DNA of 64,000 nucleotides from Parvularcula dongshanensis (GCF_014199615.1 NZ_JACHOB010000001.1:992001-1056000); one strand, 5' to 3'. Shown: positions 10,248 to 18,832, counted from the first letter of the stretch. The notes: generated by a model from the sequence alone, not told the origin. Made by a program: numbers and translations.

Positions 10248-10273
10248 GAAGGCCCCCTCGCGGGGCCTTCTTC
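10248..10273 (+). terminator. Rho-independent-type terminator after clpX
   Basis: Stem AAGGCCCC with loop CTCG and CGGGGCCTT, then CTTCTTCG-like pyrimidines. It lies 27 bases after the clpX stop and before xseA, so it should end the clpPX transcript. Confidence 0.8.
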
Positions 10274-10331
10274 GTGTCCGGGGGCACGCTCGGCCTTCGC
10301 TTTCCGTGGCGAAGGCGGTTAAGCGTCGGGC

Positions 10332-11921
10332 ATGTCCTCGACGACGCCAAGCAACACGCCCGAGTATACCGTCAGCCAGCTTTCGGGCGCCCTCAAGCGC
10401 ACGATCGAGGACGCCTACGGCTACGTCCGGGTGCGCGGCGAGCTGGGCCGCGTGACGCGGGCGGGCTCTGGGCACGTCTACCTGGACCTCAAGGACGAGC
10501 GGGCCGTCCTCTCCTCGGTCGTCTGGAAGGGCTCGGCGAGCCGGATGAAGGTCCGCCCCGAGCAGGGGATGGAGGTCATCGCCACGGGTCGGATGACGAC
10601 CTTCCCCGGCCAGTCGCGCTACCAACTCGTCATCGACACGTTGGAGCCCGCAGGCGCGGGCACGCTGATGGCGCTCTTCGAAGAGCGCAAGAAGAAGCTC
10701 GCCGCGGAAGGGCTGTTCGACCCCGCGCGCAAACGGCCGCTGCCCTACCTGCCGAGCGTGATCGGCGTCGTGACCTCGCCGTCCGGGGCGGTCATCCGCG
10801 ACATCCTGCATCGCCTGCGCGACCGCTTCCCCTCCCGCGTCCTCGTCTGGCCCGCCCTCGTCCAAGGCGAGCGCGCGGCCGAACAGATCGTCGCCGGGAT
10901 CGAAGGCTTCAACCGCCTGCCCGAGGGCTTTCCCCGGCCCGACGTCCTCATCGTCGCGCGCGGCGGGGGCAGCCTCGAGGACCTCTGGTGCTTCAACGAC
11001 GAGGGCGTCGCGCGGGCGGCGGCGGGAAGCCGCATCCCGCTGATCTCCGCCGTCGGACACGAGACCGACACGACGCTGATCGACTTCGCCTCCGACGTCC
11101 GCGCGCCGACGCCGACCGCCGCGGCGGAGATGGCGGTGCCCGTGCGGCTCGACCTCCTCGCCGAGGTCGAGGGCAGGGCGGCGCAGCTCGGCACGGCACT
11201 CTCGCGGACGGTCGAGCGCCGCGACCTCGCGCTCACCGCAGCGGGGCGGGGGCTGGGGCGGCCCGAAGCCCTGATCCAGCCCGCGGAGCAGCGCCTCGAC
11301 CGCGCGGCGGAGCGGCTCGGCGGCTCGCTCAGCGTCGCACTGGAGCGCGCGGAGAACCGCTTCGCCCGTGCGAGCCAGCGCCTGCGCAGCGCCGCGCTCG
11401 GCTTCGCGGACAGGGCCGCCGTGCGGGCCGGGCGGACGACGGGGCGCCTGTCCCCGACGCTGCTTCGGCAGCCCTTGGCGCTTCGGGCTCAGCGCCTCGA
11501 AGCCCGCGCCGAGCGGCTCTCGCGCGCCCCGCTGCGAGGCCTCGACCGGGCGAGCGCGCGGCTCGACCGCTCGCGCCTTCCCGCGGCGGCGGTTCGCCGT
11601 TCGCTTCGCGAAGGCAGCGCCGACACCGCCGCCGCGGCGCGCCGCCTCGCCGCGACGACCGCGCTCCTCGACCGGGCGGGGCAGAGGCTCGAAGCGCAAG
11701 GCCGCCTCCTGACCAGCTACTCCTACCAAGGCGTGCTGGAGCGCGGCTTCGCGCTCGTTACCGCCGCCGACGGCGCCGTCGTCCGCCGGGCGTCCGAGGC
11801 CCAGGGCCAGGTGGCCCTCCGCTTCGCCGACGGGGTGCGCGAGGCGGTGATCGCCGACGGTCCGAAGGCGAAGCCGAAGCGCGCGAAAGAGGCGGCGCCG
11901 CAGACCTCCCTCTTCGAGTGA
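10332..11921 (+). CDS. xseA: Exodeoxyribonuclease VII large subunit
   Basis: Nuclease subunit that, with XseB, degrades single-stranded DNA in repair. 529 residues: N-terminal OB fold (about 15-110), a central catalytic domain with VIGVVTSPSGAVIRDI, VARGGGSLEDLWCFNDE and SAVGHETDTTLIDF, a long Arg/Ala/Glu-rich helical region (about 285-450) and a C-terminal segment YSYQGVLERGFALV. It starts a coupled run with DUF2093, the M23 peptidase and the dihydroorotase-type gene. xseB is not in the window. Confidence 0.96.
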   Translation: MSSTTPSNTPEYTVSQLSGALKRTIEDAYGYVRVRGELGRVTRAGSGHVYLDLKDERAVLSSVVWKGSASRMKVRPEQGMEVIATGRMTTFPGQSRYQLVIDTLEPAGAGTLMALFEERKKKLAAEGLFDPARKRPLPYLPSVIGVVTSPSGAVIRDILHRLRDRFPSRVLVWPALVQGERAAEQIVAGIEGFNRLPEGFPRPDVLIVARGGGSLEDLWCFNDEGVARAAAGSRIPLISAVGHETDTTLIDFASDVRAPTPTAAAEMAVPVRLDLLAEVEGRAAQLGTALSRTVERRDLALTAAGRGLGRPEALIQPAEQRLDRAAERLGGSLSVALERAENRFARASQRLRSAALGFADRAAVRAGRTTGRLSPTLLRQPLALRAQRLEARAERLSRAPLRGLDRASARLDRSRLPAAAVRRSLREGSADTAAAARRLAATTALLDRAGQRLEAQGRLLTSYSYQGVLERGFALVTAADGAVVRRASEAQGQVALRFADGVREAVIADGPKAKPKRAKEAAPQTSLFE

Positions 11922-11941
11922 GCCTCTGCTAGGAGCCCCCC

Positions 11942-12166
11942 ATGCTGGATACGACCGATCAGGGCCGAGAGGCCAAGCTTCGCTACCTCGACGCGGACTT
12001 CGACGTGCAACGCGCCGGGGCCTACGTGACCTGCGCGGTGACGGGACGAAAGATCGCGCTGGACGAGCTTCGCTACTGGAGCGTCGCGCGGCAGGAAGCC
12101 TATGCCGACGCTACGGCTGCGAACGAGGCCTACGAGAAGGCGCGCGCGAACGGCGAGGCGTTCTGA
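11942..12166 (+). CDS. DUF2093 family protein
   Basis: 74 residues with the family core AKLRYLDADFDVQRAGAYVT and CAVTGRKIALDELRYWSVAR. This small alphaproteobacterial family is commonly found right after xseA, as here (20-base gap). Its stop overlaps the next start (TGATG). Function unknown. Confidence 0.9.
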   Translation: MLDTTDQGREAKLRYLDADFDVQRAGAYVTCAVTGRKIALDELRYWSVARQEAYADATAANEAYEKARANGEAF

Positions 12167-13068
12167 TGCGGGCGCTCGCAGCGCTCCTCGTCGCCGCCTG
12201 CGCCGCGCACGCCGCGCCCCCCGAGCCGACGCTCTCGCCGAGCAGGACGACCCCGCACGAGGCGGCGGCGGACGACCCCGCCCCCTGGTTCACGGCGGAC
12301 AGCGTCTTCTCGCAAGGCGGGCTCGCCTTCGGCACGACGGACCCGGCCGCCGAAGTCACCCTGGACGGCGACGCGGTCCCCGTCAGCGAGGACGGCCGCT
12401 TCGTCCTCGGCTTCGGGCGGGACCACGGCGAGCGGTCCACCCTGCGCATCGCGCTGCCGGACGGGACCGCGGAAGAGCGGGTGCTGACGATCGCGCCCAG
12501 GGAGTGGCTGCTCCTCGACGAGATCACCGGCGTCCCCGACAGCAAGGTGAACCCCTACAAGCCGGAAGACTTGGAGCGCATCCGTATCGGGACGGAGAAG
12601 AAGAACGCCGCACGCGCGTCCTCCGTCCCCTCGGCCTTCTGGCAGAGTGGCTTCGATTGGCCCGCGACGGGGCGGATCACCAGCCATTTCGGCTCCTACC
12701 GCACCTATAACGGCGTGCCGAAGAACCCGCATTCCGGCGTCGACGTGGCCCGGCCCCTGTCGATGAAGAGCCCGATGGACTTCGTCGGCACGCCCGTGCG
12801 CGCGCCTGCCGACGGGGTGATCACGCTCGCCGAGCCCGACATGTTCTTCGAGGGCGGCCTCGTCCTCATCGACCACGGACAGAACCTGGAGAGCGCACTC
12901 ATGCACATGTCGCGCATCGACGTGAGAGCGGGCGACCGCGTCAGCCAAGGCGACGTCCTCGGCGGCGCCGGCATGACGGGCCGCGCGACGGGCCCGCATG
13001 TCCACTGGTCGGTGAAGTGGCACGGCACGCTCGTCGACCCCGAGCTTTTGGTAGGACCGATGCAATGA
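12166..13068 (+). CDS. M23 family metallopeptidase, exported
   Basis: Probable zinc endopeptidase acting on peptidoglycan in the periplasm. 300 residues with a signal peptide or lipobox (LLVAACAA near residue 11). The C-terminal LytM domain (about 155-295) has the metal ligands in NPHSGVDVARP and TGPHVHWSVKW, plus VLIDHGQNLESALMHMS. The N-terminal half looks like a beta domain (VTLDGDAVPVSEDGRFVLGF). It is coupled to DUF2093 upstream and overlaps the next gene by ATGA. Confidence 0.92.
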   Translation: MRALAALLVAACAAHAAPPEPTLSPSRTTPHEAAADDPAPWFTADSVFSQGGLAFGTTDPAAEVTLDGDAVPVSEDGRFVLGFGRDHGERSTLRIALPDGTAEERVLTIAPREWLLLDEITGVPDSKVNPYKPEDLERIRIGTEKKNAARASSVPSAFWQSGFDWPATGRITSHFGSYRTYNGVPKNPHSGVDVARPLSMKSPMDFVGTPVRAPADGVITLAEPDMFFEGGLVLIDHGQNLESALMHMSRIDVRAGDRVSQGDVLGGAGMTGRATGPHVHWSVKWHGTLVDPELLVGPMQ

Positions 13069-14393
13069 CCTACGACCTCATCCTGCGCGGCGGCACCGTC
13101 GTGAACCATGACGGCGCGGGCGTCCGCGACGTCGGCGTCAAGGACGGCAAGATCGCCGCTTTGGACGTGCCCGCCGGCACGGATGCGGGCGAGGTCATCG
13201 ACTGCACGGGCCTTCACGTCCTGCCCGGCGTCATCGACACGCAAGTCCACTTCAGAGAGCCCGGCAACACGCACAAGGAAGACCTGGCGGCGGGCGCACG
13301 CGGCGCGGCGCTCGGCGGCGTGACGGCGGTGTTCGAGATGCCGAACACCAACCCTCTGACGACGGACGAAGCGACGCTAGGCGACAAGCTCGACCGCGCC
13401 CGGGGCATGGTCGTCGATCACGCCTTCTACATGGGTGCGACGCGCGGGAACGCGGAACAGCTGGGCGAGCTCGAACTTCTGCCCGGCGTCTGCGGCGTGA
13501 AGCTGTTCATGGGCGCGAGCACCGGCAACCTCCTCATCGAAGACGACGAGGGCGTCGAGCTGGTCCTCAGGAACGGGATGCGCCGCGTCGCCTTCCACTC
13601 CGAGGACGAGTACATGCTTCGCGACAACGCGAAGCTCGCGCGCGACGGCGACTGGACGTCTCACCCCGAAGTCCGCAGCCCCGAGGCGGCGCTTCGTTCG
13701 ACCGAGCGCCTCCTGCGCCTCGCGCGGAAGACCGGACGGCGGATCCACGTCCTTCACATCTCGACCGCCGACGAGCTGCCGCTCTTGGCCGCGAACAAGG
13801 ACGTCGCCTCCTGCGAGTGCACGCCGCAGCACCTGACCCTGGAAGGGCCGGAGGCGTACGAACGGCTGAAGGGATTCGCGCAGATGAACCCGCCGGTTCG
13901 CGACGCGCATCACCGCCTCGCCCTATGGGACGCGCTGCGCGAGGGCCTCTTCGACGTCATCGGGTCGGACCACGCCCCCCACACGCGCGAGGAGAAGGCG
14001 AAGCCTTACCCCAAGTCGCCCTCCGGCATGCCGGGCGTGCAGACCCTGCTGCCCGTCATGCTGACCCACGTCGCGGCGGGGCACCTGACCCTCGAACGGC
14101 TGGTGGACCTGACGAGCGCGGGGGCGAACAGGATCTTCCAGATCGCGGGCAAGGGGCGCCTCGCCATCGGCTACGATGCGGACTTCACCGTAGTGGACCT
14201 GAAAGCCAAGCGGACGATCCGGCACGAGGACCAGGCGAACCTGTCCGGCTGGACGCCCTTCGACGGCTTCGAGACGACGGGGTGGCCGAAGGGCACGATC
14301 ATCCGTGGGCGGCGCGTCATGTGGGAGGACAGCCTGATCGGCGAGCCGGGCGGTGAGCCCGTGCGCTTCCAGGAGACGCTGCCCAGACGCTGA
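13065..14393 (+). CDS. Dihydroorotase-family amidohydrolase
   Basis: Cyclic amidohydrolase, most likely the alphaproteobacterial dihydroorotase of pyrimidine synthesis; hydantoinase or allantoinase is an alternative. 442 residues. Metal-site segments: VIDTQVHFREPG, where the first His of the usual HxH is Gln; GVKLFMGASTGN with the probable carbamylated Lys; VAFHSEDE; VLHISTADELP; and SDHAPHTREEK. EMPNTNPLT is typical. The ATG at 13065 overlaps the M23 stop. It ends the xseA run. Confidence 0.85.
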   Translation: MTYDLILRGGTVVNHDGAGVRDVGVKDGKIAALDVPAGTDAGEVIDCTGLHVLPGVIDTQVHFREPGNTHKEDLAAGARGAALGGVTAVFEMPNTNPLTTDEATLGDKLDRARGMVVDHAFYMGATRGNAEQLGELELLPGVCGVKLFMGASTGNLLIEDDEGVELVLRNGMRRVAFHSEDEYMLRDNAKLARDGDWTSHPEVRSPEAALRSTERLLRLARKTGRRIHVLHISTADELPLLAANKDVASCECTPQHLTLEGPEAYERLKGFAQMNPPVRDAHHRLALWDALREGLFDVIGSDHAPHTREEKAKPYPKSPSGMPGVQTLLPVMLTHVAAGHLTLERLVDLTSAGANRIFQIAGKGRLAIGYDADFTVVDLKAKRTIRHEDQANLSGWTPFDGFETTGWPKGTIIRGRRVMWEDSLIGEPGGEPVRFQETLPRR

Positions 14394-14401
14394 AAGAGCG
14401 G

Positions 14402-14785
14402 CTAGCGGAAAGGCGCGTAGAGGCGCTCTGTCACCGCCAGCGCTCGTTCGCCCTCCTCGGCGTAGAGCGCTTCGGCCTCCGGCCCGCAGATCGCGTGCTC
14501 CTGGCTCGCTTCGCGGTAGGCCGCGTTGAAAGCCGCGATCATCTCGGCTCGCGTCGCGGCCACGGGCACTTCGAGCGGGATGAGCGCCATCAGCCGGGTG
14601 CGGAAGAGATCCGGGTCTTCCCCCTCGTCGCAGAGTTGGCGCAGCCGGTGCAGCGTGCCGAGCGACCCTGCCAGCGAGACGAGGTCGGCCTGGCGCGCCG
14701 CGAAGGCTTCCTCCGCCTCCGGCACGCGTCCGCCCGCGGGCGCCGGGACGAGGCCGAACAACAGCGCGGCGAGGAGCGCTTTCAC
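14402..14785 (-). CDS. Exported TIGR02301-like protein
   Basis: 127 residues. A signal peptide (VKALLAALLFGLVPAPAGG) precedes a helical region with LAGSLGTLHRLRQLCDE and FNAAYREASQEHAICG, whose two Cys could form a disulfide. This resembles the small alphaproteobacterial family TIGR02301, function unknown. The GTG start at 14785 overlaps the NUDIX stop (GTGA), which also fixes the start. Confidence 0.8.
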   Translation of the reverse strand: MKALLAALLFGLVPAPAGGRVPEAEEAFAARQADLVSLAGSLGTLHRLRQLCDEGEDPDLFRTRLMALIPLEVPVAATRAEMIAAFNAAYREASQEHAICGPEAEALYAEEGERALAVTERLYAPFR

Positions 14786-15228
14786 TCGACCCGCCCCGAC
14801 AGCGCCGGTGCGTTCGCCCGGCGGAAGGCGAGGGCGCCCTGGACCGCGAGGCGCGTCTTGTCCCAGGCGATCCGGGACAACGCCTCGGGGATGGACAGGA
14901 ACGCCGCGTCGTCCGCGTCGTCGCCCGGTATCGGCTCGCCCGAGACGTGCTCGCAGACGAAGTCGATCATGACGAAGTGCGCCTCGTCGGAGCTCGCGGG
15001 CAGCGCCTCGAACGCGTCGATCAGGCCGACGACGCGCGCGGTCACGCCCGTCTCTTCGAGCACCTCGCGCAGCACGGCCTCGCGCAGCGGCTCGCCATGA
15101 TCGACCTTGCCGCCCGGAATCGACCAGTGGCCCAGGAAGGGCGGACGCCCGCGCCGGATGAGGAGGACGCGGTCGCCGCGGAAGACGACTGCGCCTGCGG
15201 ACAGGATCGGCTTGAGGGGGTCGGCCAT
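14782..15228 (-). CDS. NUDIX hydrolase (ADP-ribose pyrophosphatase-like)
   Basis: 148 residues. The Nudix box reads GKVDHGEPLREAVLREVLEE followed by TGV, matching Gx5Ex7REUxEExGU. It hydrolyses a nucleoside diphosphate linked to another group; substrate unknown. The divergent SRAP gene begins 20 bases away, so promoters overlap here. Confidence 0.92.
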   Translation of the reverse strand: MADPLKPILSAGAVVFRGDRVLLIRRGRPPFLGHWSIPGGKVDHGEPLREAVLREVLEETGVTARVVGLIDAFEALPASSDEAHFVMIDFVCEHVSGEPIPGDDADDAAFLSIPEALSRIAWDKTRLAVQGALAFRRANAPALSGRVE

Positions 15229-15248
15229 TCCCCCTCATAACGCTCCCC

Positions 15249-15920
15249 ATGAACGCGCGCTACGTCATCACCGAGACGCCGTCGGACATGGCCGAGGCCT
15301 TCGGCATCAAGATCACCGACAACTTTCCCGCGCGCTACAACGTGGCGCCGTCCCAGCCCGTGCCGGTGATCCGCCTGGGGCCCAAGGGCGAGCGGCGCTA
15401 CGACCTCGTGCGCTGGGGCTTCGTGCCCGCCTGGGACCGGCAGGGCAGCTTCCTCAAGAAGGCCATCGTCAACATCCGCTCGGAGACGGCGGCGGAGAAG
15501 CCGAGCTTCAAGAACGCCTGGCGCCGGCGCCACTGCCTCTTCCCGATGAACGGCGCCTATGAGTGGCTGGACGAGGAGGGCGGCAAGCAGCCCTACCTCA
15601 TCGCCAAGGACCGCTCCATGCCGCTCTTCTGCCTCGCGGGGCTTTGGGAGGAGTGGCTGGGGGCGGGCGGCGAGGAGATGACGACGGCCGCCTTCCTGAC
15701 CCGGCCCGCCGTCGGCAAGCTGCGCCAGCTGCACCACCGCGTTCCCGTCTTCGTCGAGCCCGAACGCTACGAGGACTGGCTCCACGCCGACGAGACCGAC
15801 GATCGCGCGGCGAAGGATATCGTCGGCCAGCCGCCGCCGGACCTCACCTGGTGGAAGGTCGGGCGCGCCGTGAACTCGTGGAAGCCGGACGGGCCCGAGC
15901 TGATCGAGGAGGTCTCGTGA
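15249..15920 (+). CDS. SRAP/HMCES (YedK-like) protein lacking the catalytic Cys2
   Basis: The SRAP family shields abasic sites in single-stranded DNA by forming a covalent link through Cys2. This 223-residue protein keeps the other active-site residues in register: Asn75 (VNIRSET), Glu105 (NGAYEW) and the His in LHHRVPVFV at 162-163. Its N-terminus, however, is MNARYVIT where the family has MCGRY. The DNA reads ATG AAC GCG CGC, and no alternative upstream start in frame restores a Cys. The cross-linking reaction should therefore be lost or changed. Coupled to arfB by a GTGA overlap. Confidence 0.9.
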   Translation: MNARYVITETPSDMAEAFGIKITDNFPARYNVAPSQPVPVIRLGPKGERRYDLVRWGFVPAWDRQGSFLKKAIVNIRSETAAEKPSFKNAWRRRHCLFPMNGAYEWLDEEGGKQPYLIAKDRSMPLFCLAGLWEEWLGAGGEEMTTAAFLTRPAVGKLRQLHHRVPVFVEPERYEDWLHADETDDRAAKDIVGQPPPDLTWWKVGRAVNSWKPDGPELIEEVS

Positions 15921-16342
15921 GCCTGCGCATCTCCGACCGGGTCACGATCGAGGATTGGGAGGTTACGGAGAGCTTCACCACCTCGGGCGGCCCCGGCGGT
16001 CAGAACGTCAACAAGGTCGCGACCGCCGTCGAGCTTCGATTCGAGGCGGCGCGCTCGCCGAATCTGCCCGCGCCGGTGAAGGCGCGCCTGAGGCGCCTCG
16101 CGGGGCGGCGCTGGACGCAGGACGGTGCGCTGGTCCTGCATGTGCAGGAGACGCGGTCCCAGGCGCGCAACCGCGAGATCGCGCGGGCGCGCCTGGCCGA
16201 CCTGATCCGCGACGCGCTCACGCCACCCAAGCCGAGGATTAGGACGAGGCCGACCCTCGCGAGCAAGCGCCGGCGCCTGGAGGCGAAGACGCGCCGCGGG
16301 CAGGTGAAGTCCCTGCGCGGCAACGTCCGACCAGAGGAGTAG
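15917..16342 (+). CDS. arfB: Alternative ribosome-rescue factor ArfB (YaeJ-like)
   Basis: Peptidyl-tRNA hydrolase that frees ribosomes stalled without a stop codon, a back-up to tmRNA. 141 residues with the catalytic loop TSGGPGGQNVNKVATAVELR near residue 25 and a basic C-terminal tail (KRRRLEAKTRRGQVKSLRG) that would enter the empty mRNA channel. The GTG start at 15917 overlaps the SRAP stop. Both rescue systems, tmRNA and ArfB, are therefore present in this window. Confidence 0.95.
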   Translation: MSLRISDRVTIEDWEVTESFTTSGGPGGQNVNKVATAVELRFEAARSPNLPAPVKARLRRLAGRRWTQDGALVLHVQETRSQARNREIARARLADLIRDALTPPKPRIRTRPTLASKRRRLEAKTRRGQVKSLRGNVRPEE

Positions 16343-16347
16343 GCGCC

Positions 16348-16863
16348 TCAGCCCTTGGCGAGGCCGACCTTCTGCGCCGCGCCCTTCACGCCCTTCTTGT
16401 TGGGGTCCTCCATGATCTCGAGCACGTTGCCGTCGGGATCCTCGAAGTAGGCCCAGTTCACGCCTTTGAGGTCCGGCTGGTTCTCGTCGAAGTGGACGAC
16501 CGGCGCGTGGAACTCGTGCCCCGCCGCGCGCAGCGCCGCGAAGGCCTCCTCCGCGTCGTCCACCTGGAAGCACAGATGCTTCGCCCCCGGCTGCGCGACG
16601 GGCTGCTGGTGAAGGTCCTGTTGCGGACGGACGACCTCAATGAACTCGAGCGAGGTGTTGTCGACGTCGTAGAAGGCGATCTTCGCGTCGGCGTCGCCCG
16701 CGGCCTGTCCGACCTGCATCTGCTGGGCGAGCCCGGCGGAGTTGCCGACCTCGGTTCTGATGCTCGGCTCGGTCCCGAGCAGCGCGTTGTAGAACGCGAC
16801 CGTCCGGTCGAGGTCCTGAACGATGATGCCGACGTGGTGGATGCGGGAAAGGGTGATGGCCAT
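16348..16863 (-). CDS. VOC family protein (glyoxalase/epimerase-like)
   Basis: 171 residues with paired beta-alpha-beta-beta-beta modules: IHHVGIIVQDLDRTVAFYNA at the start, then AKHLCFQVDDAEEAFAALRA, and DPDGNVLEIME near the end. These carry the usual metal ligands (His, Glu). Substrate unknown. The start lies within the base of a hairpin (see 16868-16920), which could affect translation. Confidence 0.88.
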   Translation of the reverse strand: MAITLSRIHHVGIIVQDLDRTVAFYNALLGTEPSIRTEVGNSAGLAQQMQVGQAAGDADAKIAFYDVDNTSLEFIEVVRPQQDLHQQPVAQPGAKHLCFQVDDAEEAFAALRAAGHEFHAPVVHFDENQPDLKGVNWAYFEDPDGNVLEIMEDPNKKGVKGAAQKVGLAKG

Positions 16864-16867
16864 GGAG

Positions 16868-16920
16868 CGCCTCGCTGTCGTTTCACTGCGGAAACAGCGA
16901 GGCGGGCGGGGAGTCCGCCC
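16868..16920 (-). promoter_or_regulatory. Inverted repeats over the VOC gene leader
   Basis: A 10-bp perfect stem (CGCCTCGCTG at 16868-16877, CAGCGAGGCG at 16895-16904) is extended inward by TTTC/GAAA. A second small stem, GGCGG with CCGCC, lies at about 16904-16919. Read on the minus strand, the first stem contains the GAGGCG segment that would serve as ribosome binding site for the VOC gene. It could equally act as the terminator of the RTX gene upstream, though it lacks a clear T tract. Confidence 0.55.
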
Positions 16921-16952
16921 GGACTTCGTGAAGGATAGGAAAGGGCTCGGCG

Positions 16953-18791
16953 CTAGGCGCCGTCGCCCCAGATGACGTCGTTGCCGTCACCGCCGTGGAT
17001 GACGTCGCCGCCGAGCCCGCCGGTGATGGTGTCGTCACCCAAGAAGCCCCACAGACTGTCGTTTCCGGCGCTGCCGACGAGGTCGTCGGCGGCAGACCCC
17101 CCGGCGAAACCGCGCGCTCTCACGGTACCCTCGTACGAGATGAGCTGCTGTCCAACCGCATCAGGTTGGGATAAGCTGAAGATACCGTCGTATGATCCAA
17201 CCAAGACAATCTCGATCGTCTGCGATCCTCCGCTATCGTCATGAAGTAGAAGCCGTGTCTCGCTAGACGTGCTTTCCACCGACATGCGGTCTCGATCGAG
17301 GTAGAGAATTAACTGATCATCAGGCGTAAAGTCTACGATGGTCGTCCGCCCTGCGTCACTGTCACCAAGATATCTGAAGGTTATAGAATCTCGACCCTCT
17401 CCCGTAACGATGAGGGTATCAGCGAATGTCGCTTCAACCAGAGTGTTTCCTGCGCCACCCAATAGCGTGTCCGCACCCTGAGTATTGATCAATTCATGAG
17501 AACCTTTTCCAACGACCTCAAGAAAGTCGTTCCCCGCCATGCCGTAGAGCGTCATCGCGTCGATAGCGTCCGATCTTAGGTCATCGCTGTAGATGGAAAT
17601 GAAGTCATCGTCTCCACCCCCGTCGATGTTCAGTTCGTTCACACCCGATACCACGTTCGCATCGGCGTCGGACCGCAGGACTCCGCCGCGCAGGCTGACG
17701 CTATGTCGGCCCGAGTATCCGGTTTGCACGACTAATGTATCCCAACCCCCGCCCGCCGATAACGTATCGGAGCCCGGACCGAGAACCCAGAACTCGTTGC
17801 CGTCTGAGCCTATGAGTAGGTCGTCACCTGCTTCGTCGTGAATAACGTTTCTTTTGGAGTCAGGCTCGCTCGAGGTGACCGAGTAGATCGTATCATCTCC
17901 TGCGCCGCCGACCAGCGTTTCGCCGGAAGAGAAGGATGCCGACACACCGGGATCCTCAGAGTATATAAGGTCGGCGCCGTCGCCGCCGAGAATCACGTCG
18001 ATTCCAGCCCCGCCGACGAGGGTATCGTCTCCTGCGAAACCTTCAACGACGTCGTTTCCCCCTCCCGCTGACAAACGATCGGCATACCGGCCGCCTACGA
18101 GCAGATTATCGTTAGCGTCACCGATCGTATCATATTGCGTAGCGCCGACCAACTGTAGATAAGTGAAGCCTCCGAGCTGATCGATGCTTCGTACTAGAGT
18201 CAATGGGTCGATTGGGTCGGTAAAGTGGACCTTCGTTTCGAAGGTACCATTTCCATCGCCGTCGATATGAAGCTCAACGGGCGTGATCCATTTGTGTTGC
18301 TCATCGTCTATTGGCGCTGATAACATCAGGAAGTCGCCGGGGGCGAAATCTTCGAGGTAGACAATACGCTCAGACAGTGATGTCGAATACAGCTCGATGC
18401 GGTCCAGACCGTCGCCGGTATGAATAGTGTCAATTCCGGCCCCTGGATCGAAAGTCTCCGACCGAGCTAAGCCGGCGAAACGATCGTAGACGGAAACGAT
18501 AGAGTTCGATCCGTGAAGCGTGTCGTTCCCGGAGCCCCCATCGAGGTGGGCCAACGCTCCGACGGCAGTGATCGTGTCGTTACCGTTCTCGCCGTAGAGG
18601 CGCGCACCGTTTGAGCGGCCGAACAAGCTGTCGTTCCCGCTGCCGCCGTAGAGATAATCGCTCTCCCAGAGGTAGGAACTGCCGGAGGGTCCGGTGTCGA
18701 GGTGATCGTCGCCGCTCTCGCCGTAGATCGTGTCGGCGCCGGTCGTTCCGAGCAACGTGTCGTCACCGCTCGTGCCTCGTCGTAGCGTCAT
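16953..18791 (-). CDS. RTX-type calcium-binding repeat protein, probably secreted by type I
   Basis: 612 residues dominated by Gly/Asp nonapeptide repeats of the GGxGxDxUx kind (for example GGSGNDSLFG, GGAGDDTIYS, GGDGNDVIWG), which form a calcium-bound beta roll. Repeats occur from the N-terminus (GTSGDDTLLGTTGADTIYG) to the C-terminus, with non-repeat segments of beta character between. There is no N-terminal signal, as expected for ABC-type secretion, but no T1SS genes are nearby. The middle of the gene (about 17.1-18.5 kb) is visibly richer in A/T than its neighbours, which suggests transfer. No enzymatic domain recognised. Confidence 0.9.
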   Translation of the reverse strand: MTLRRGTSGDDTLLGTTGADTIYGESGDDHLDTGPSGSSYLWESDYLYGGSGNDSLFGRSNGARLYGENGNDTITAVGALAHLDGGSGNDTLHGSNSIVSVYDRFAGLARSETFDPGAGIDTIHTGDGLDRIELYSTSLSERIVYLEDFAPGDFLMLSAPIDDEQHKWITPVELHIDGDGNGTFETKVHFTDPIDPLTLVRSIDQLGGFTYLQLVGATQYDTIGDANDNLLVGGRYADRLSAGGGNDVVEGFAGDDTLVGGAGIDVILGGDGADLIYSEDPGVSASFSSGETLVGGAGDDTIYSVTSSEPDSKRNVIHDEAGDDLLIGSDGNEFWVLGPGSDTLSAGGGWDTLVVQTGYSGRHSVSLRGGVLRSDADANVVSGVNELNIDGGGDDDFISIYSDDLRSDAIDAMTLYGMAGNDFLEVVGKGSHELINTQGADTLLGGAGNTLVEATFADTLIVTGEGRDSITFRYLGDSDAGRTTIVDFTPDDQLILYLDRDRMSVESTSSETRLLLHDDSGGSQTIEIVLVGSYDGIFSLSQPDAVGQQLISYEGTVRARGFAGGSAADDLVGSAGNDSLWGFLGDDTITGGLGGDVIHGGDGNDVIWGDGA

Positions 18792-18832
18792 GTTGTGCCC
18801 CCTGTCTCGGAGGCGAAGATCAGCGGAAAGTC

